Source: Candidatus Nomurabacteria bacterium
GTDB lineage: Bacteria; Patescibacteriota; Saccharimonadia; Saccharimonadales; UBA7683
Assembly (NCBI GenBank): GCA_020631895.1
Contig: JACKGR010000004.1
Coordinates: forward strand, 26,605 to 90,604
Direction: 5' to 3'
Length of the DNA: 64,000 nt
Positions 32,962-41,805 of this stretch are shown one piece after another. The stretch's first letter is position 1, and every line of letters starts with the position of its first letter. A program made the translations under genes and the position numbers. The notes beneath the pieces were generated by a model, which did not search any database, was not told where the DNA came from, and was given only the letters and a program-made list of their open reading frames with translations.

Positions 32962-34614
32962 TTATTGGGTGGATGAACTAGTTGAGGCGCTAGACTTTCC
33001 TAAGATAATTAAGAAGTCTGCCTTATATTTTGATGCCTCAGGTACCGATGTTTTATCTGATGCCGTCGTAGATAAATCTTTGAGCAGATATGATTTTGTT
33101 TTGGGTTTTTTGCCCGCAGAATTATCAACAACTATACTAGTTGGCCTGTCTACGCTAGCATTTGATATTAAAATTACCTCTACGCCCTTCTCAGATAATT
33201 TTTCAGCATATTTTTGAGCAAGCCCTGTTTGACCACTACCATTTAGGACTACTGCCGTGGCTGCTTCTGTTACCAATGGATCGGTACTTGTAAGTTTTTT
33301 AAAGAACAATTTTATATCTGCAAAGTTATTTATTCCTGCTTGTGGCATTACAATACTTTGGCCAGAATACATACCTGTTGTTACTAAGGGTTCATCCGGA
33401 TTAGCTAGATCGATAGATTTGATATTTGAAGATTTAACCTTTTTAGATAATTCATGAAGTCTTCTTAGCTCACTTGTGTTAAAGTTTGTCGATACATTAT
33501 CACCCGCGGCATCTAATAAACCACTAATTTTAGCAGGATTCGATAAGACGCCGACGCTCAGCGCCTTGTCTTTTAGTGCTATCAGCATTTTACGTTGATA
33601 CAATGTTCTATCAAAATCGCCTCTGCTCATGCCATATCCACCCTTGGCATTTCTAGATCGTGCCAACGCAAGTGCGTGTAATCCGTCTAGCTTATTGACT
33701 CCATTCTTTAGCCTAACTGGGCCACCGTCTTTAGGCTGAATGTTTGGATCGTAGATACCTCGCGGATCATTGCTTTCAACAGTAATTTCTATACCACCAA
33801 CTGCATCAACCGAGTCTTTAAATGCAGTGTAATCAATTTTTCCGTAATAATGTATTGGTACGCCAAAATTTGTACTGACTATCTTTGAGAGGAGCCCCAT
33901 GCCACCTTTTGGATAGCCTGGCTCATCAAATTTAACCGACTCTCCACACTCAAATGCATTATTTATCTTGCCAGCATAACCAGCGGCACACTGCTCATCG
34001 TATTTGACCCACAAATCTCTAGGAATACTAGTAGTAAACGCGGTATTGTTTTTTGTATCGACACTAACTAACATAATCGAGTCTGTTAATGACGCGCCTC
34101 CGTGATCTGGCCCATCATCCTCCGAAGTTCCTGCGAGTAAAATATTAACCCGTCCCTCATCCTCACCTTTTAATTTTGTAGTCCTTAGAAGCCCCAAGAC
34201 GTTACCATCAAAAACTTTTGATGAAGTCTGCAAAAACTTCCATCCAAAATATCCGCCTACAATCAATAGTAAAACAAGAATAAAAATAATGATTCTCTTC
34301 TTCTTTTTACTATTTTTTTGGTTGCCTTCGGAGTTTTTTAACTCTCGCTTCTTTTTAAATTGCCAAAAATGCGGCTTTTTGATTGGATTTTTAGCTTCAG
34401 GATTACCACCAAGCTCAAGATTTAATGTATTATCATCAGTCCATCTCTCGCTCTCAAAAGATATTTCCTGAGTAGCTGGCGATCTTCTAATAAACCCTTC
34501 TTGTGAAGACTGTGAGGCGTTAGATTTTTGTCTATTCGTACCTAAATTAGCTGGCCGTCTTCGGACAAAGCCATCAACACTAGAATTATTTATTGTTCTA
34601 TTTTTTGGTCGCAT
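32962..34614 (-). CDS. LytR-CpsA-Psr (LCP) family glycopolymer ligase
   Basis: A 550-residue membrane protein. It has a long basic cytoplasmic N-terminus (about 1-105), one membrane segment (about 107-130), the LCP catalytic domain (about 150-390) with the Arg/Asp residues SLTDSIMLVSVDTKNN and TSIPRDLWV, and LARSRNAKGGYG followed by RGDFDRTLYQRKML, and a C-terminal LytR_C-type domain with the VLNGSGQTGLAQKYAEKL stretch. LCP enzymes attach teichoic acids or capsules to peptidoglycan. It is divergent from lepB. Confidence 0.94.
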   Translation of the reverse strand: MRPKNRTINNSSVDGFVRRRPANLGTNRQKSNASQSSQEGFIRRSPATQEISFESERWTDDNTLNLELGGNPEAKNPIKKPHFWQFKKKRELKNSEGNQKNSKKKKRIIIFILVLLLIVGGYFGWKFLQTSSKVFDGNVLGLLRTTKLKGEDEGRVNILLAGTSEDDGPDHGGASLTDSIMLVSVDTKNNTAFTTSIPRDLWVKYDEQCAAGYAGKINNAFECGESVKFDEPGYPKGGMGLLSKIVSTNFGVPIHYYGKIDYTAFKDSVDAVGGIEITVESNDPRGIYDPNIQPKDGGPVRLKNGVNKLDGLHALALARSRNAKGGYGMSRGDFDRTLYQRKMLIALKDKALSVGVLSNPAKISGLLDAAGDNVSTNFNTSELRRLHELSKKVKSSNIKSIDLANPDEPLVTTGMYSGQSIVMPQAGINNFADIKLFFKKLTSTDPLVTEAATAVVLNGSGQTGLAQKYAEKLSEKGVEVILISNASVDRPTSIVVDNSAGKKPKTKSYLLKDLSTTASDKTSVPEASKYKADFLIILGKSSASTSSSTQ

Positions 34615-34684
34615 ATAACTTATCTACGAGTATACCGGCTTTAACAAAAGCGGTAAACCCCGTGATTTATATTATTAGTACTGG

Positions 34685-34690
34685 TATACT
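34685..34690 (+). promoter_or_regulatory. -10 element of lepB
   Basis: TATACT, 10 bases before the lepB ATG at 34701; it supports this start over the earlier in-frame ATG at 34593. Confidence 0.5.
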
Positions 34691-34700
34691 TAAATCAGAT

Positions 34701-35438
34701 ATGAGTCAAAACAGTCAAAATAAACCTACGCAGAACGATAGCCAAATTACCATGCCTAATCAAACATCTCAACAAACAGAGTCAAAAGACGCCACACAAG
34801 AAAATACCGACCAGAACCTTGTCCATTCTTCCCAGGATTCTGAAATAGCAAGCTCTGATGTGACCGAAAATAAGCCAAAAAAAGAAGGTGGCATTGTATC
34901 ACTCTTTGTTACAATTATCGTCGCTCTCTTGTTAGTTCAGGTTATAAATGTATTTTTTCTGCAAAGCTACCGCGTATATGGTAGTAGCATGTACTCAACT
35001 CTCTCAAATAACGATCGACTCATAATATCAAAATTTAGTAAAACAGCATCAAAAATTACTGGTAAAACCTATCAACCAAAACGTGCAGACATTATTGTTT
35101 TTCAAAGCCCAGTTGATCCAGATATACAACTAATTAAACGTGTTATTGGTCTACCTGGTGACCGAGTTGTCGTTAAAGATGGTAGCATTACTGTTTATAA
35201 CAAGGAGAATCCGAACGGTTTTAATCCCGACAATGCACCTTACGGAGAAGATTTGCCAAAAACTAGTGGTAACGCCGACATTACTGTTCCTAAAAATCAC
35301 ATATTTGTAAGTGGAGATAACCGTGAGGGTGGTAACTCGCTAGACTCACGCAACGAGCTTGGTACTGTGCCTGAAGAGAATATTATAGGCACTCTCAAAG
35401 TCCGAATTTGGCCCCTAAACGACGCCAAATTCTTTTAA
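34701..35438 (+). CDS. lepB: Signal peptidase I
   Basis: Cleaves signal peptides at the outer face of the membrane. The 245-residue protein has a Gln/Ser/Thr-rich cytoplasmic N-terminus, one membrane segment (about residues 70-92), the catalytic Ser in GSSMYSTL, the catalytic Lys in IKRVIGLPGDR, and the SGDNREGGNSLDSR box. The ATG at 34701 is chosen because TATACT stands 10 bases upstream and no conserved residues lie before it. It is a single-gene unit converging on parB. Confidence 0.95.
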   Translation: MSQNSQNKPTQNDSQITMPNQTSQQTESKDATQENTDQNLVHSSQDSEIASSDVTENKPKKEGGIVSLFVTIIVALLLVQVINVFFLQSYRVYGSSMYSTLSNNDRLIISKFSKTASKITGKTYQPKRADIIVFQSPVDPDIQLIKRVIGLPGDRVVVKDGSITVYNKENPNGFNPDNAPYGEDLPKTSGNADITVPKNHIFVSGDNREGGNSLDSRNELGTVPEENIIGTLKVRIWPLNDAKFF

Positions 35439-35448
35439 ACCAACTGTT

Positions 35449-36306
35449 TTAAAGTAGGCTATTGATCAACTTTTCTAGGTGAGAATCATCATTAAATCTG
35501 ATGACCAATTGGCCACCTTTCGCCATATGTTTTACGGCAACTTTTGTATTAAGTTTTTTTGCTAGCTGAACCGTTTCTTTAGTTTCAGTCTTTGTTCTAT
35601 CGATAACTTTAGGTTCTTTTGCTGCAAGCGTTTGCTTGTGCCCAACCACAAACTGTTCGGCCTGACGAACCGTCCACTTATTTATAATAATCAGTTCAAG
35701 TAGTTTTAGTTGGGTAGGTTCATCTTTTAAGGCAACTATCTGCCTAGCGTGACCTTCTACAATTACACCATCATGTAGAGCCTTTTTTGCCTGAGGTGGC
35801 AACTTTAAAAGCCTTACAATGTTGTGTACTGCCGATGGACTCTTGCCAACCTTAGCAGCGACTTCATCAAAACTTAGTCCAAATTGATCATGAAGTTTTA
35901 GGTAGGCAGAAGCAAGGTCGAGAATAGTTAAATCTTGTCTTTGGATGTTTTCAATCAGAGCAATCTCCAGCTTCTCTTGCTCACCAAATGATCTAATTAT
36001 TGCCGGTACTTCTTTTAGGCCGGCAATCTCAGCTGCCCGATATCGCCTCTCGCCGGCAATAATAATATAACTGCCGGCATTTTTTGCCACAATCAGTGGC
36101 TGAACAATGCCATGCTCTGTAATAGACGATGCCAGCTCAGCCAGTGAAGTCTCATCAAAATGTTTTCTTGGTTGCTGTGGATCAGGCATTAAGGCAGTTA
36201 GAGGTATATTCTCAACTGTATCTTGATTTGAACCTACTGCAAGTGCTTCTGAAAGCATATCATCAGGAATTAACGATGAAAAATCCTTACCTAGCCCCTT
36301 AGACAT
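35449..36306 (-). CDS. parB: Chromosome partitioning protein ParB, divergent DNA-recognition helix
   Basis: CTP-dependent DNA clamp that loads at parS. The 285 residues have the CTP-binding motifs GERRYRA (85-91) and ENIQRQDL (119-126), the helix-turn-helix (about 144-170) and a C-terminal dimerisation domain. Against Caulobacter ParB (from memory), the four parS-specificity positions Arg173/Thr179/Ala184/Gly201 read Pro157, Ile163, Lys168 and Gly185 here; the aligned spacing (6, 11, 28) is exact. Thus three of the four differ. The ribosome site AGGGAG overlaps an inverted repeat in the parA-parB gap. ParB is translated from the parA-parB operon. Confidence 0.95.
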   Translation of the reverse strand: MSKGLGKDFSSLIPDDMLSEALAVGSNQDTVENIPLTALMPDPQQPRKHFDETSLAELASSITEHGIVQPLIVAKNAGSYIIIAGERRYRAAEIAGLKEVPAIIRSFGEQEKLEIALIENIQRQDLTILDLASAYLKLHDQFGLSFDEVAAKVGKSPSAVHNIVRLLKLPPQAKKALHDGVIVEGHARQIVALKDEPTQLKLLELIIINKWTVRQAEQFVVGHKQTLAAKEPKVIDRTKTETKETVQLAKKLNTKVAVKHMAKGGQLVIRFNDDSHLEKLINSLL

Positions 36307-36311
36307 ACTGC

Positions 36312-36401
36312 TCCCTGACAGGGATTATCCCTGCAAAAAATAATGTATTATTTTGAGAAATGAGTAAATTTTGTATCTCTTTTTGCAGGGATAATCCCTG
36401 T
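36312..36401. repeat. Paired palindromes between parA and parB (candidate parS)
   Basis: The 15-bp palindrome CAGGGATTATCCCTG occurs at 36319-36333 and, as CAGGGATAATCCCTG, at 36386-36400. With flanks, the two copies form a perfect 22-bp inverted repeat (36318-36339 and 36380-36401) about 40 bases apart. A further overlapping palindrome, TCCCTGACAGGGA, starts at 36312. The canonical parS TGTTTCACGTGAAACA is absent from the window. It is either a parS-like site, a par autoregulatory operator or an RNA hairpin pair. Confidence 0.75.
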
Positions 36402-36414
36402 TCAATAACCCCAT

Positions 36415-37167
36415 TCACGATAGCCGCTCCAATACCTCTTTAGTTAACGCCTTATAGGCGCGGGCACCCTTACTCCACTTATCGTATTCCCCCACCGGCT
36501 TACCGTGACTTGGTGCTTCCGCTACCCTTATATTACGCGGAACTACCGTCTCAAACAACCTCTCTTTAAAGTTAGATTTAAGTTGTTCTTCTACCTGTGC
36601 AGACAACGTAGTTCTAGAGTTATACATCGTCATGACAACCCCTAGTATAGCTAAATGTGGATTAAGTGCCTGGCGAACTAGCTTCATTGTCTCAAGCAGT
36701 TGCCCTAGGCCCTCAAGCGCATAGTACTCGGTCTGAACCGGTATAATTACTGAATCAGCGGCAGTCAGCGCATTAACAGTCAGAAGCCCAAGGCTTGGCG
36801 GGCAATCAATTAGAACAATATCAAAATCTGACGTTTGAAGTGCTGATTTTAATCTCAAAGCTCTATCTTTAGCAGTCGCAATCTCAGTCTCAAGAGTAGC
36901 TAGTTCAGCATCGGTCGGTAGAACCGCTAGGTTATTATAATCAGTTGATTTTACTGCTTCATTTAACTTAACCTTACCAGTAAGGACATCTCGGGTTGTT
37001 TGATCTGTTTTACTAACATCCAGGCCACTAGAAGCGTTACCCTGGGGGTCAAGGTCAACTAAAAGAACTTTTTTACCGGATTTTGCAAGATTATAAGCAA
37101 CGTTAATAGTTGTAGTTGTTTTACCAACTCCGCCTTTTTGATTTGTAACCGCAATAATCTGCCCCAC
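36415..37167 (-). CDS. parA: Chromosome partitioning ATPase ParA
   Basis: Deviant Walker A ATPase that moves ParB-bound DNA. The 250 residues show KGGVGKTTTTINVA (about residues 11-24), VLLVDLDPQGNASSGL and IDCPPSLGLLTVNAL. The start codon is GTG with GGAGG about 11 bases upstream. A TATACT lies upstream in the rplU-parA gap. It precedes parB, separated by the palindrome-bearing gap. Confidence 0.96.
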   Translation of the reverse strand: MGQIIAVTNQKGGVGKTTTTINVAYNLAKSGKKVLLVDLDPQGNASSGLDVSKTDQTTRDVLTGKVKLNEAVKSTDYNNLAVLPTDAELATLETEIATAKDRALRLKSALQTSDFDIVLIDCPPSLGLLTVNALTAADSVIIPVQTEYYALEGLGQLLETMKLVRQALNPHLAILGVVMTMYNSRTTLSAQVEEQLKSNFKERLFETVVPRNIRVAEAPSHGKPVGEYDKWSKGARAYKALTKEVLERLS

Positions 37168-37232
37168 GTTTTGTTTTCCTCCAAATCTATAACTCTAGTA
37201 TACAGGGTATTTGATGTCTGTTCTAGGCAACT

Positions 37233-37260
37233 AAAAATGAGCCCTTGGGCTCATTTTTTT
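37233..37260 (-). terminator. Terminator after rplU
   Basis: AAATGAGCCC (37235-37244) and GGGCTCATTT (37247-37256) form a perfect 10-bp stem flanked by T-runs in both directions; here it ends rplU on the minus strand. Confidence 0.85.
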
Positions 37261-37274
37261 GTAAATACTTTCAT

Positions 37275-37580
37275 CTATCCGATTTTAGTAATTTGGATAA
37301 CACTGTGTTGCTGCCGATGGCCACGAGTTTTATTAACTCGTTTTTTTGCTTTGTAGCGTATTGCTGTTACCTTGTCGGCTTTAACATTATCTTCAAGAAC
37401 TTTTGCTTCAACCACTGCGTCTTTAACGACTGGCTGACCAACCTGAACTTTTTCACCATCAATTATCATTAGTGGCTCAAACTTAAGAGTCTTTTTATCA
37501 CCAACAAGCTCCACTTTAAACTTCTCATTCTCAGAGACGATATATTGATGACCACCAGATACAATAACTGCTTTCTTCAT
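37275..37580 (-). CDS. rplU: Ribosomal protein bL21
   Basis: Large-subunit protein, 101 residues: KAVIVSGGHQYIVSENEKFKVE at the start, and the RNA-binding IRYKAKKRVNKTRGHRQQHSVIQI at the end. The usual partner rpmA (bL27) is not next to it; the following gene is parA, behind a terminator. Confidence 0.96.
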   Translation of the reverse strand: MKKAVIVSGGHQYIVSENEKFKVELVGDKKTLKFEPLMIIDGEKVQVGQPVVKDAVVEAKVLEDNVKADKVTAIRYKAKKRVNKTRGHRQQHSVIQITKIG

Positions 37581-37664
37581 TCTTAACTTCTAATCTTTCC
37601 AATCGTTACGTCCACATAATGTAGATTTATTAAATTCAATCAAAAACTAGTGTATCAGATGTAA

Positions 37665-38057
37665 TCACTCCTGTAAAGCTCTGTTTGTTTCAAGTTCATG
37701 GATGCGTTCATGGTCGAGCCCAAAGTAGTGTGCAATCTCGTGCCATAGGGTATGTTTGATGCGTTTTTTAAAATCTGATTTATCTTTTGATGCATAAAAA
37801 AGTGGCAACTTGAAGAGTGTAATTTTGTCCGGTAACTGTCCAGAAAAACCATTGCCCCTTTTGGTTATAGGAATACCCTCATATAACCCGAATAGACTTT
37901 GGTTACAGGCAAGCTTCAATTTTTGTCTTTGCTCTTTACTAGGCTCGTCCTCATAGGTGATTATCACGTTGTCTAACTTAGACGTATATTTATCCGGAAG
38001 CTGATCCAGGGCATCTCCGATAAGTTCTGCGAATTCCTCGTCTGCCGGAACGTTCAT
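37665..38057 (-). CDS. Zincin-like metallopeptidase, DUF1025 type
   Basis: A 130-residue cytoplasmic protein with HTLWHEIAHYFGLDHERIHELE: HEIAH zinc motif plus a downstream His/Glu. This matches small acidic zincin-like proteins of the DUF1025/possible zinc metallopeptidase group. Its start overlaps the rhodanese stop (TGATG), so the two are translationally coupled. The substrate is unknown. Confidence 0.85.
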   Translation of the reverse strand: MNVPADEEFAELIGDALDQLPDKYTSKLDNVIITYEDEPSKEQRQKLKLACNQSLFGLYEGIPITKRGNGFSGQLPDKITLFKLPLFYASKDKSDFKKRIKHTLWHEIAHYFGLDHERIHELETNRALQE

Positions 38058-38335
38058 CAGGCTAGCCTCTGCATTAATTCGACATTCTTCTTGTTTATAC
38101 CATTCGAGACTCTAGAGAATCCATGACCTTCAAGTATTTTGAGACAATTTCCTGCCCGTACACCAGTTCGACAATACAAAATTATGTCTGAAGTATTTTG
38201 TTTAGCTTTCAATTCATTTACTACTGATTCGTCCAAGAAGTTACCTGACGGTATGTTAATCGCTCCGCTAACATGGCCCTCCAAGAATTCAAACGGCTCT
38301 CTGACGTCTATAATTAGCTGATTAGCATCTATCAT
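38057..38335 (-). CDS. Rhodanese-like sulfurtransferase domain protein
   Basis: A single 92-residue rhodanese domain with the active-site loop YCRTGVRAG, including the catalytic Cys, and the N-terminal IDVREPFEFLEGHVSGAINIP motif. TATACT lies 7 bases before the ATG. It probably handles sulfane sulfur or redox signals. It is coupled to the metallopeptidase downstream. Confidence 0.92.
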   Translation of the reverse strand: MIDANQLIIDVREPFEFLEGHVSGAINIPSGNFLDESVVNELKAKQNTSDIILYCRTGVRAGNCLKILEGHGFSRVSNGINKKNVELMQRLA

Positions 38336-38357
38336 ACTATTAAGTATACACTTAAAA

Positions 38358-41225
38358 CTATGATTTTTTAAGTGAAATTTTTAGCTCGCTATCTTCAACT
38401 TTTACAGTTACTTCATATTCATCAGAAACAATTTCAGACATTTTGCCCAATGTTTCTGATTCGATAGTATCTCTGTGTTCAGTTATAGCATTTGATAGTT
38501 CTTTGCTATCTGTTAATAGACTCAGCTCTATCCTGTCGTCAACATTAAGCCCTGCTTGCTTGCGAGCGTTTTGGACAAATCTTATAACCTCGCGCATTAA
38601 GCCTTCGCGCTTTAGCTCTGGTGTTATATTTAGATCAACTTTGAGCTCCGACTCAGGATCGTAGCTTACGTTTTTAACATTCAATTCTTCCTTTAAGACA
38701 TCTGCAAAATCAACAAATTGTCCTTCTTTTGGAATCTTCAAACTGGCTAGAGGTTGACGTACCTTAATACCCTCTTTTGCACGAATACTTAGCACCTCAT
38801 TAACGTAATCTCTCACTGTCGACATCTCGTCTAATATTAACTCGTCAATGTGGCCAACTTTTGGCCAATCAAGAAGATGAACCGATTCTCCACCAGTTAG
38901 TTTTTGAAATAACTCTTCTGCTAGAAAAGGTGTAAACGGTGCCATGACCATACTTAATTGCACCAAGACATAATGGAGAGTTTTGTAAGCATTATTTTTG
39001 TCCTCATCATCACCTGACTTCCAAAAGCGCCTCCTGGATCTACGAACGTACCAATTTGAAGCATCCTCTATAAATGGTAGGATTGGCTTAACAGCGTTCG
39101 GAATATCATAAACATCCATATGCTTTTCGACCTCCGCCGTCAGTTGATGGACCCTACTAATAATCCATCGATCGAGCGAATTAGTGCAAAACTCCGAAGG
39201 GTCTTGATGACCTCCGTCGTATTCCCAATTATCAACCTCTGCATACATTGTGAAGAAATCGTACATGTTCCAAATCATACTCAGTTTTCTGGCTACATCA
39301 CCTACGTCTTTATCTTGAAGGGCAAAATCTTCACCGTTTAGAACTGGACTTTGAAGAAATAGAAAACGTAAACTATCCGCAGAATATTGATCCATCAATT
39401 CATTTGGATCAGTATAGTTACCATAGCTTTTGCTCATTTTGCGGCCGTCATTACCCGAGATATTACCCGTAACGATAACGTTTTTAAATGCATTGTGACC
39501 AAATAGCCCGACATTAACTGCATGCATATAGTAGAACCACGCTCGGACTTGGCCGACATACTCAACTATAAAATCGCCTGGAAAGTTAGCCTCAAACTTC
39601 TCTTTATTTTCAAATGGATAATGGAACTGAGCAAAAGGCATTGAGCCACTCTCAAACCAGCAATCCATCACCTTATCGATTCGTTTATAATGGACACCGT
39701 CAATATCAAATTCAACGTCATCAATCCAGGGTCGGTGGTAATCCTCTAACTCTACACCAGAAAGCTGTTTAAGCTCGTCGTAGCTGCCCACAACATGGAT
39801 CTTCTCGTTACCATCTTTATCCTCACCCTTCCAGACAGGCATTGCGGTGGCCCAGAATCTATCTCGAGACAGGTTCCAATCAGGTGCAGTCTCAACCGTT
39901 TTCTCGAACCTGCCGTGTTTAATGTGATCCGGGAACCAAGTGATATTCTCAGAGTTCTCAATCAGCATCTTCTCTTTTTGACTCTGAATATCCATAAACC
40001 AGCTCGGGTGTGCCCGGTACATCAGTCTAGTGCCACATCTGTAACAATGAGGATAACTGTGTTTAACGTAATCTATCTTCCAGACAACTTTTCTCTCTAA
40101 AAGATCTTTTGCAATCTGTTTATTTATCTCCCAAACATTCTCACCTTTCCAGTCTCCTTCTCTAAAAATTCCGCTCTCATCAAGAACGTGTATAACCGGT
40201 ATCTTATCTTCATTTGCTAGAACAAAATCTTCTTCACCGTATGCAGGTGCCAAGTGAACAATGCCTGAGCCATCCTCAGCACTTACATAATCTGCGTGCC
40301 AAATCTTATGAGCGTTCTCTCCACGATCGACAAAAAGAGGCTCGTAGGATTTGCCAACTAGCTCTTTGCCCTTGAGGTCTCTTAGTATTTTATATTCAAG
40401 CAGTTGATGCTTCTCATCCCTTAGGACTTTAGCTACTAGATCTTTTGCGAGTATCAGTTTTTCACCGTTGATCTCAACTTCTTGATAATCCATATCTTTA
40501 TGAACCGCAACTGCGGTATTAGCTGGCAATGTCCATGGAGTAGTCGTCCAAGCTAGAAGTATTGTATCTTCTCCGACCAATTTAAATTTAACAAAAACAC
40601 TTGGGTCAGTTACGTCTTGATATGCACCAGCGTCCATCGTAACCTCGTTTTTAGACAATGGAGTTGCGTCTCGAGTACAATACATTAATACTCGCTCGCC
40701 TTCATATATCTTGCCTTTGTCATACAGGTTTTTAAAGGCCCACCACACACTCTCCATGTACTCTTTGTCCATGGTTTTATAAGCACCCTTAAAGTCTACC
40801 CAGCGACCGATTCTATCAACAGTATCTTCCCAGTCTGAACCCGTTGAAACCATGTTCTCGCGATTGGCTTTTATATAATCCTCAAGACTAATTTTTGTAC
40901 CAATATCTTGTCTGTCAGTTAGACCTAACTTTTTCTCGGTATAAGTTTCAGCAGGTAGGCCATGGCAGTCCCATCCCCAAACTCTCTCCACACGCTTACC
41001 CTTCATAGTCTGATAACGAGGCACGACGTCTTTTACGATTGAACTTAGTAGAGTTCCGTGATGAGGTACGCCAGTGATAAATGGAGGTCCGTCATAAAAG
41101 ACGTATGCGTTATCCTTAGGGCGCAACTCAACCGACTTCTCAAAAGTTTTATTCTCTTTCCACTTTTGAACAAGATCTTTCTCGTATTCTAATGCGCGTC
41201 GCCGAGTATTTGCCTTAAACTTCAT
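38358..41225 (-). CDS. ileS: Isoleucyl-tRNA synthetase, eukaryote-like type
   Basis: Charges tRNA-Ile. The 955-residue class I enzyme has a HIGH-type motif (PFITGVPHHGTLLSS), the CP1 editing domain and KMSKSYGNYTDPNEL (KMSKS loop). The motif WGWDCHGLPAE and overall length match the eukaryote-like IleRS found in some bacteria, which is typically resistant to mupirocin. It is preceded by a T-box leader, so expression should respond to uncharged tRNA-Ile. Confidence 0.96.
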   Translation of the reverse strand: MKFKANTRRRALEYEKDLVQKWKENKTFEKSVELRPKDNAYVFYDGPPFITGVPHHGTLLSSIVKDVVPRYQTMKGKRVERVWGWDCHGLPAETYTEKKLGLTDRQDIGTKISLEDYIKANRENMVSTGSDWEDTVDRIGRWVDFKGAYKTMDKEYMESVWWAFKNLYDKGKIYEGERVLMYCTRDATPLSKNEVTMDAGAYQDVTDPSVFVKFKLVGEDTILLAWTTTPWTLPANTAVAVHKDMDYQEVEINGEKLILAKDLVAKVLRDEKHQLLEYKILRDLKGKELVGKSYEPLFVDRGENAHKIWHADYVSAEDGSGIVHLAPAYGEEDFVLANEDKIPVIHVLDESGIFREGDWKGENVWEINKQIAKDLLERKVVWKIDYVKHSYPHCYRCGTRLMYRAHPSWFMDIQSQKEKMLIENSENITWFPDHIKHGRFEKTVETAPDWNLSRDRFWATAMPVWKGEDKDGNEKIHVVGSYDELKQLSGVELEDYHRPWIDDVEFDIDGVHYKRIDKVMDCWFESGSMPFAQFHYPFENKEKFEANFPGDFIVEYVGQVRAWFYYMHAVNVGLFGHNAFKNVIVTGNISGNDGRKMSKSYGNYTDPNELMDQYSADSLRFLFLQSPVLNGEDFALQDKDVGDVARKLSMIWNMYDFFTMYAEVDNWEYDGGHQDPSEFCTNSLDRWIISRVHQLTAEVEKHMDVYDIPNAVKPILPFIEDASNWYVRRSRRRFWKSGDDEDKNNAYKTLHYVLVQLSMVMAPFTPFLAEELFQKLTGGESVHLLDWPKVGHIDELILDEMSTVRDYVNEVLSIRAKEGIKVRQPLASLKIPKEGQFVDFADVLKEELNVKNVSYDPESELKVDLNITPELKREGLMREVIRFVQNARKQAGLNVDDRIELSLLTDSKELSNAITEHRDTIESETLGKMSEIVSDEYEVTVKVEDSELKISLKKS

Positions 41226-41450
41226 ATTCGCCTTTCTTAAACAACAAAAATCACTTATTTTGTCTGTCAGAATCCACTTGTTGCGGACGGTACCATCTGA
41301 CTTCCAAAAGAAGTGATTCTTTTAGCTCTTATTTATTTGAACTAACGGGTCAAATCCGGTGAGGTCTAATCCGATTTCTCGTTTCTTCTCACTAGCTTCG
41401 TGGTTGATAGCCACTTATCTATTTCTAGAACGCTTGTATGCTTATATTAC
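41226..41450 (-). promoter_or_regulatory. T-box leader of ileS
   Basis: The minus strand carries the antiterminator core ATGGTACCGTCCGC (within 41283-41300), the hallmark of T-box leaders. The flanking AATCACTT (plus 41311-41318) can pair with AAGTGG-ATT or with AAGTGATTTTT (plus 41246-41256); the second is a terminator-like stem with a T-run. A hairpin GTGG/CCAC (41400-41414) has the 7-base loop CUAUCAA that contains AUC (Ile codon, 41406-41408), a plausible specifier. Stem I is short, recalling actinobacterial ileS T-boxes. The exact fold was not computed. Confidence 0.8.
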
Positions 41451-41472
41451 TACTTATACTTAGGATTTTCAA

Positions 41473-41736
41473 CTACTGGGCGTAGAAACTCAGCTCTGAG
41501 GCTGTTGGCCACTTATCTTGCTCTAGCCAAGATTCCACTAGTGAGTTGTCATCTCTGAGCGCCAAAATAGCCGGTATTGACGTAATGTCATGAATTCCAG
41601 CTAAATCAGCGCCCTCAGGAGAGTCATAGTCCATAAGGCTTAACTTCTTGCCGGTAGCGCGATGAAAATTTTCAGCGTACTGATTGGCGGACGTATCGTG
41701 CTCACTATTTGGTCGGAATAACATAATTACTTTCAT
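41473..41736 (-). CDS. Thioredoxin-like/glutaredoxin-like protein
   Basis: An 87-residue protein with a thioredoxin-like pattern: KVIMLFRPNSEHDTSANQYAENFHRATG, then SIPAILALRDDNSLVESWLEQDKWPTASEL. The usual CxxC is not visible (PNSEHD in its place), so if it is a thioredoxin fold it may be non-catalytic. It lies next to nrdJ; a link to RNR reduction would be natural but is unproven. TATACT stands 7 bases before the ATG. Confidence 0.65.
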   Translation of the reverse strand: MKVIMLFRPNSEHDTSANQYAENFHRATGKKLSLMDYDSPEGADLAGIHDITSIPAILALRDDNSLVESWLEQDKWPTASELSFYAQ

Positions 41737-41805
41737 AACTATTAGTATACCTCAAACAGCTTATCCTAATGAAACGCCCACATAATCTTACCTACCGAGT
41801 AATAT

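Noticed and set aside
34593..34700. Upstream extension of lepB
   Set aside because: The extra 36 residues have no similarity to signal peptidase and the promoter TATACT lies inside them.
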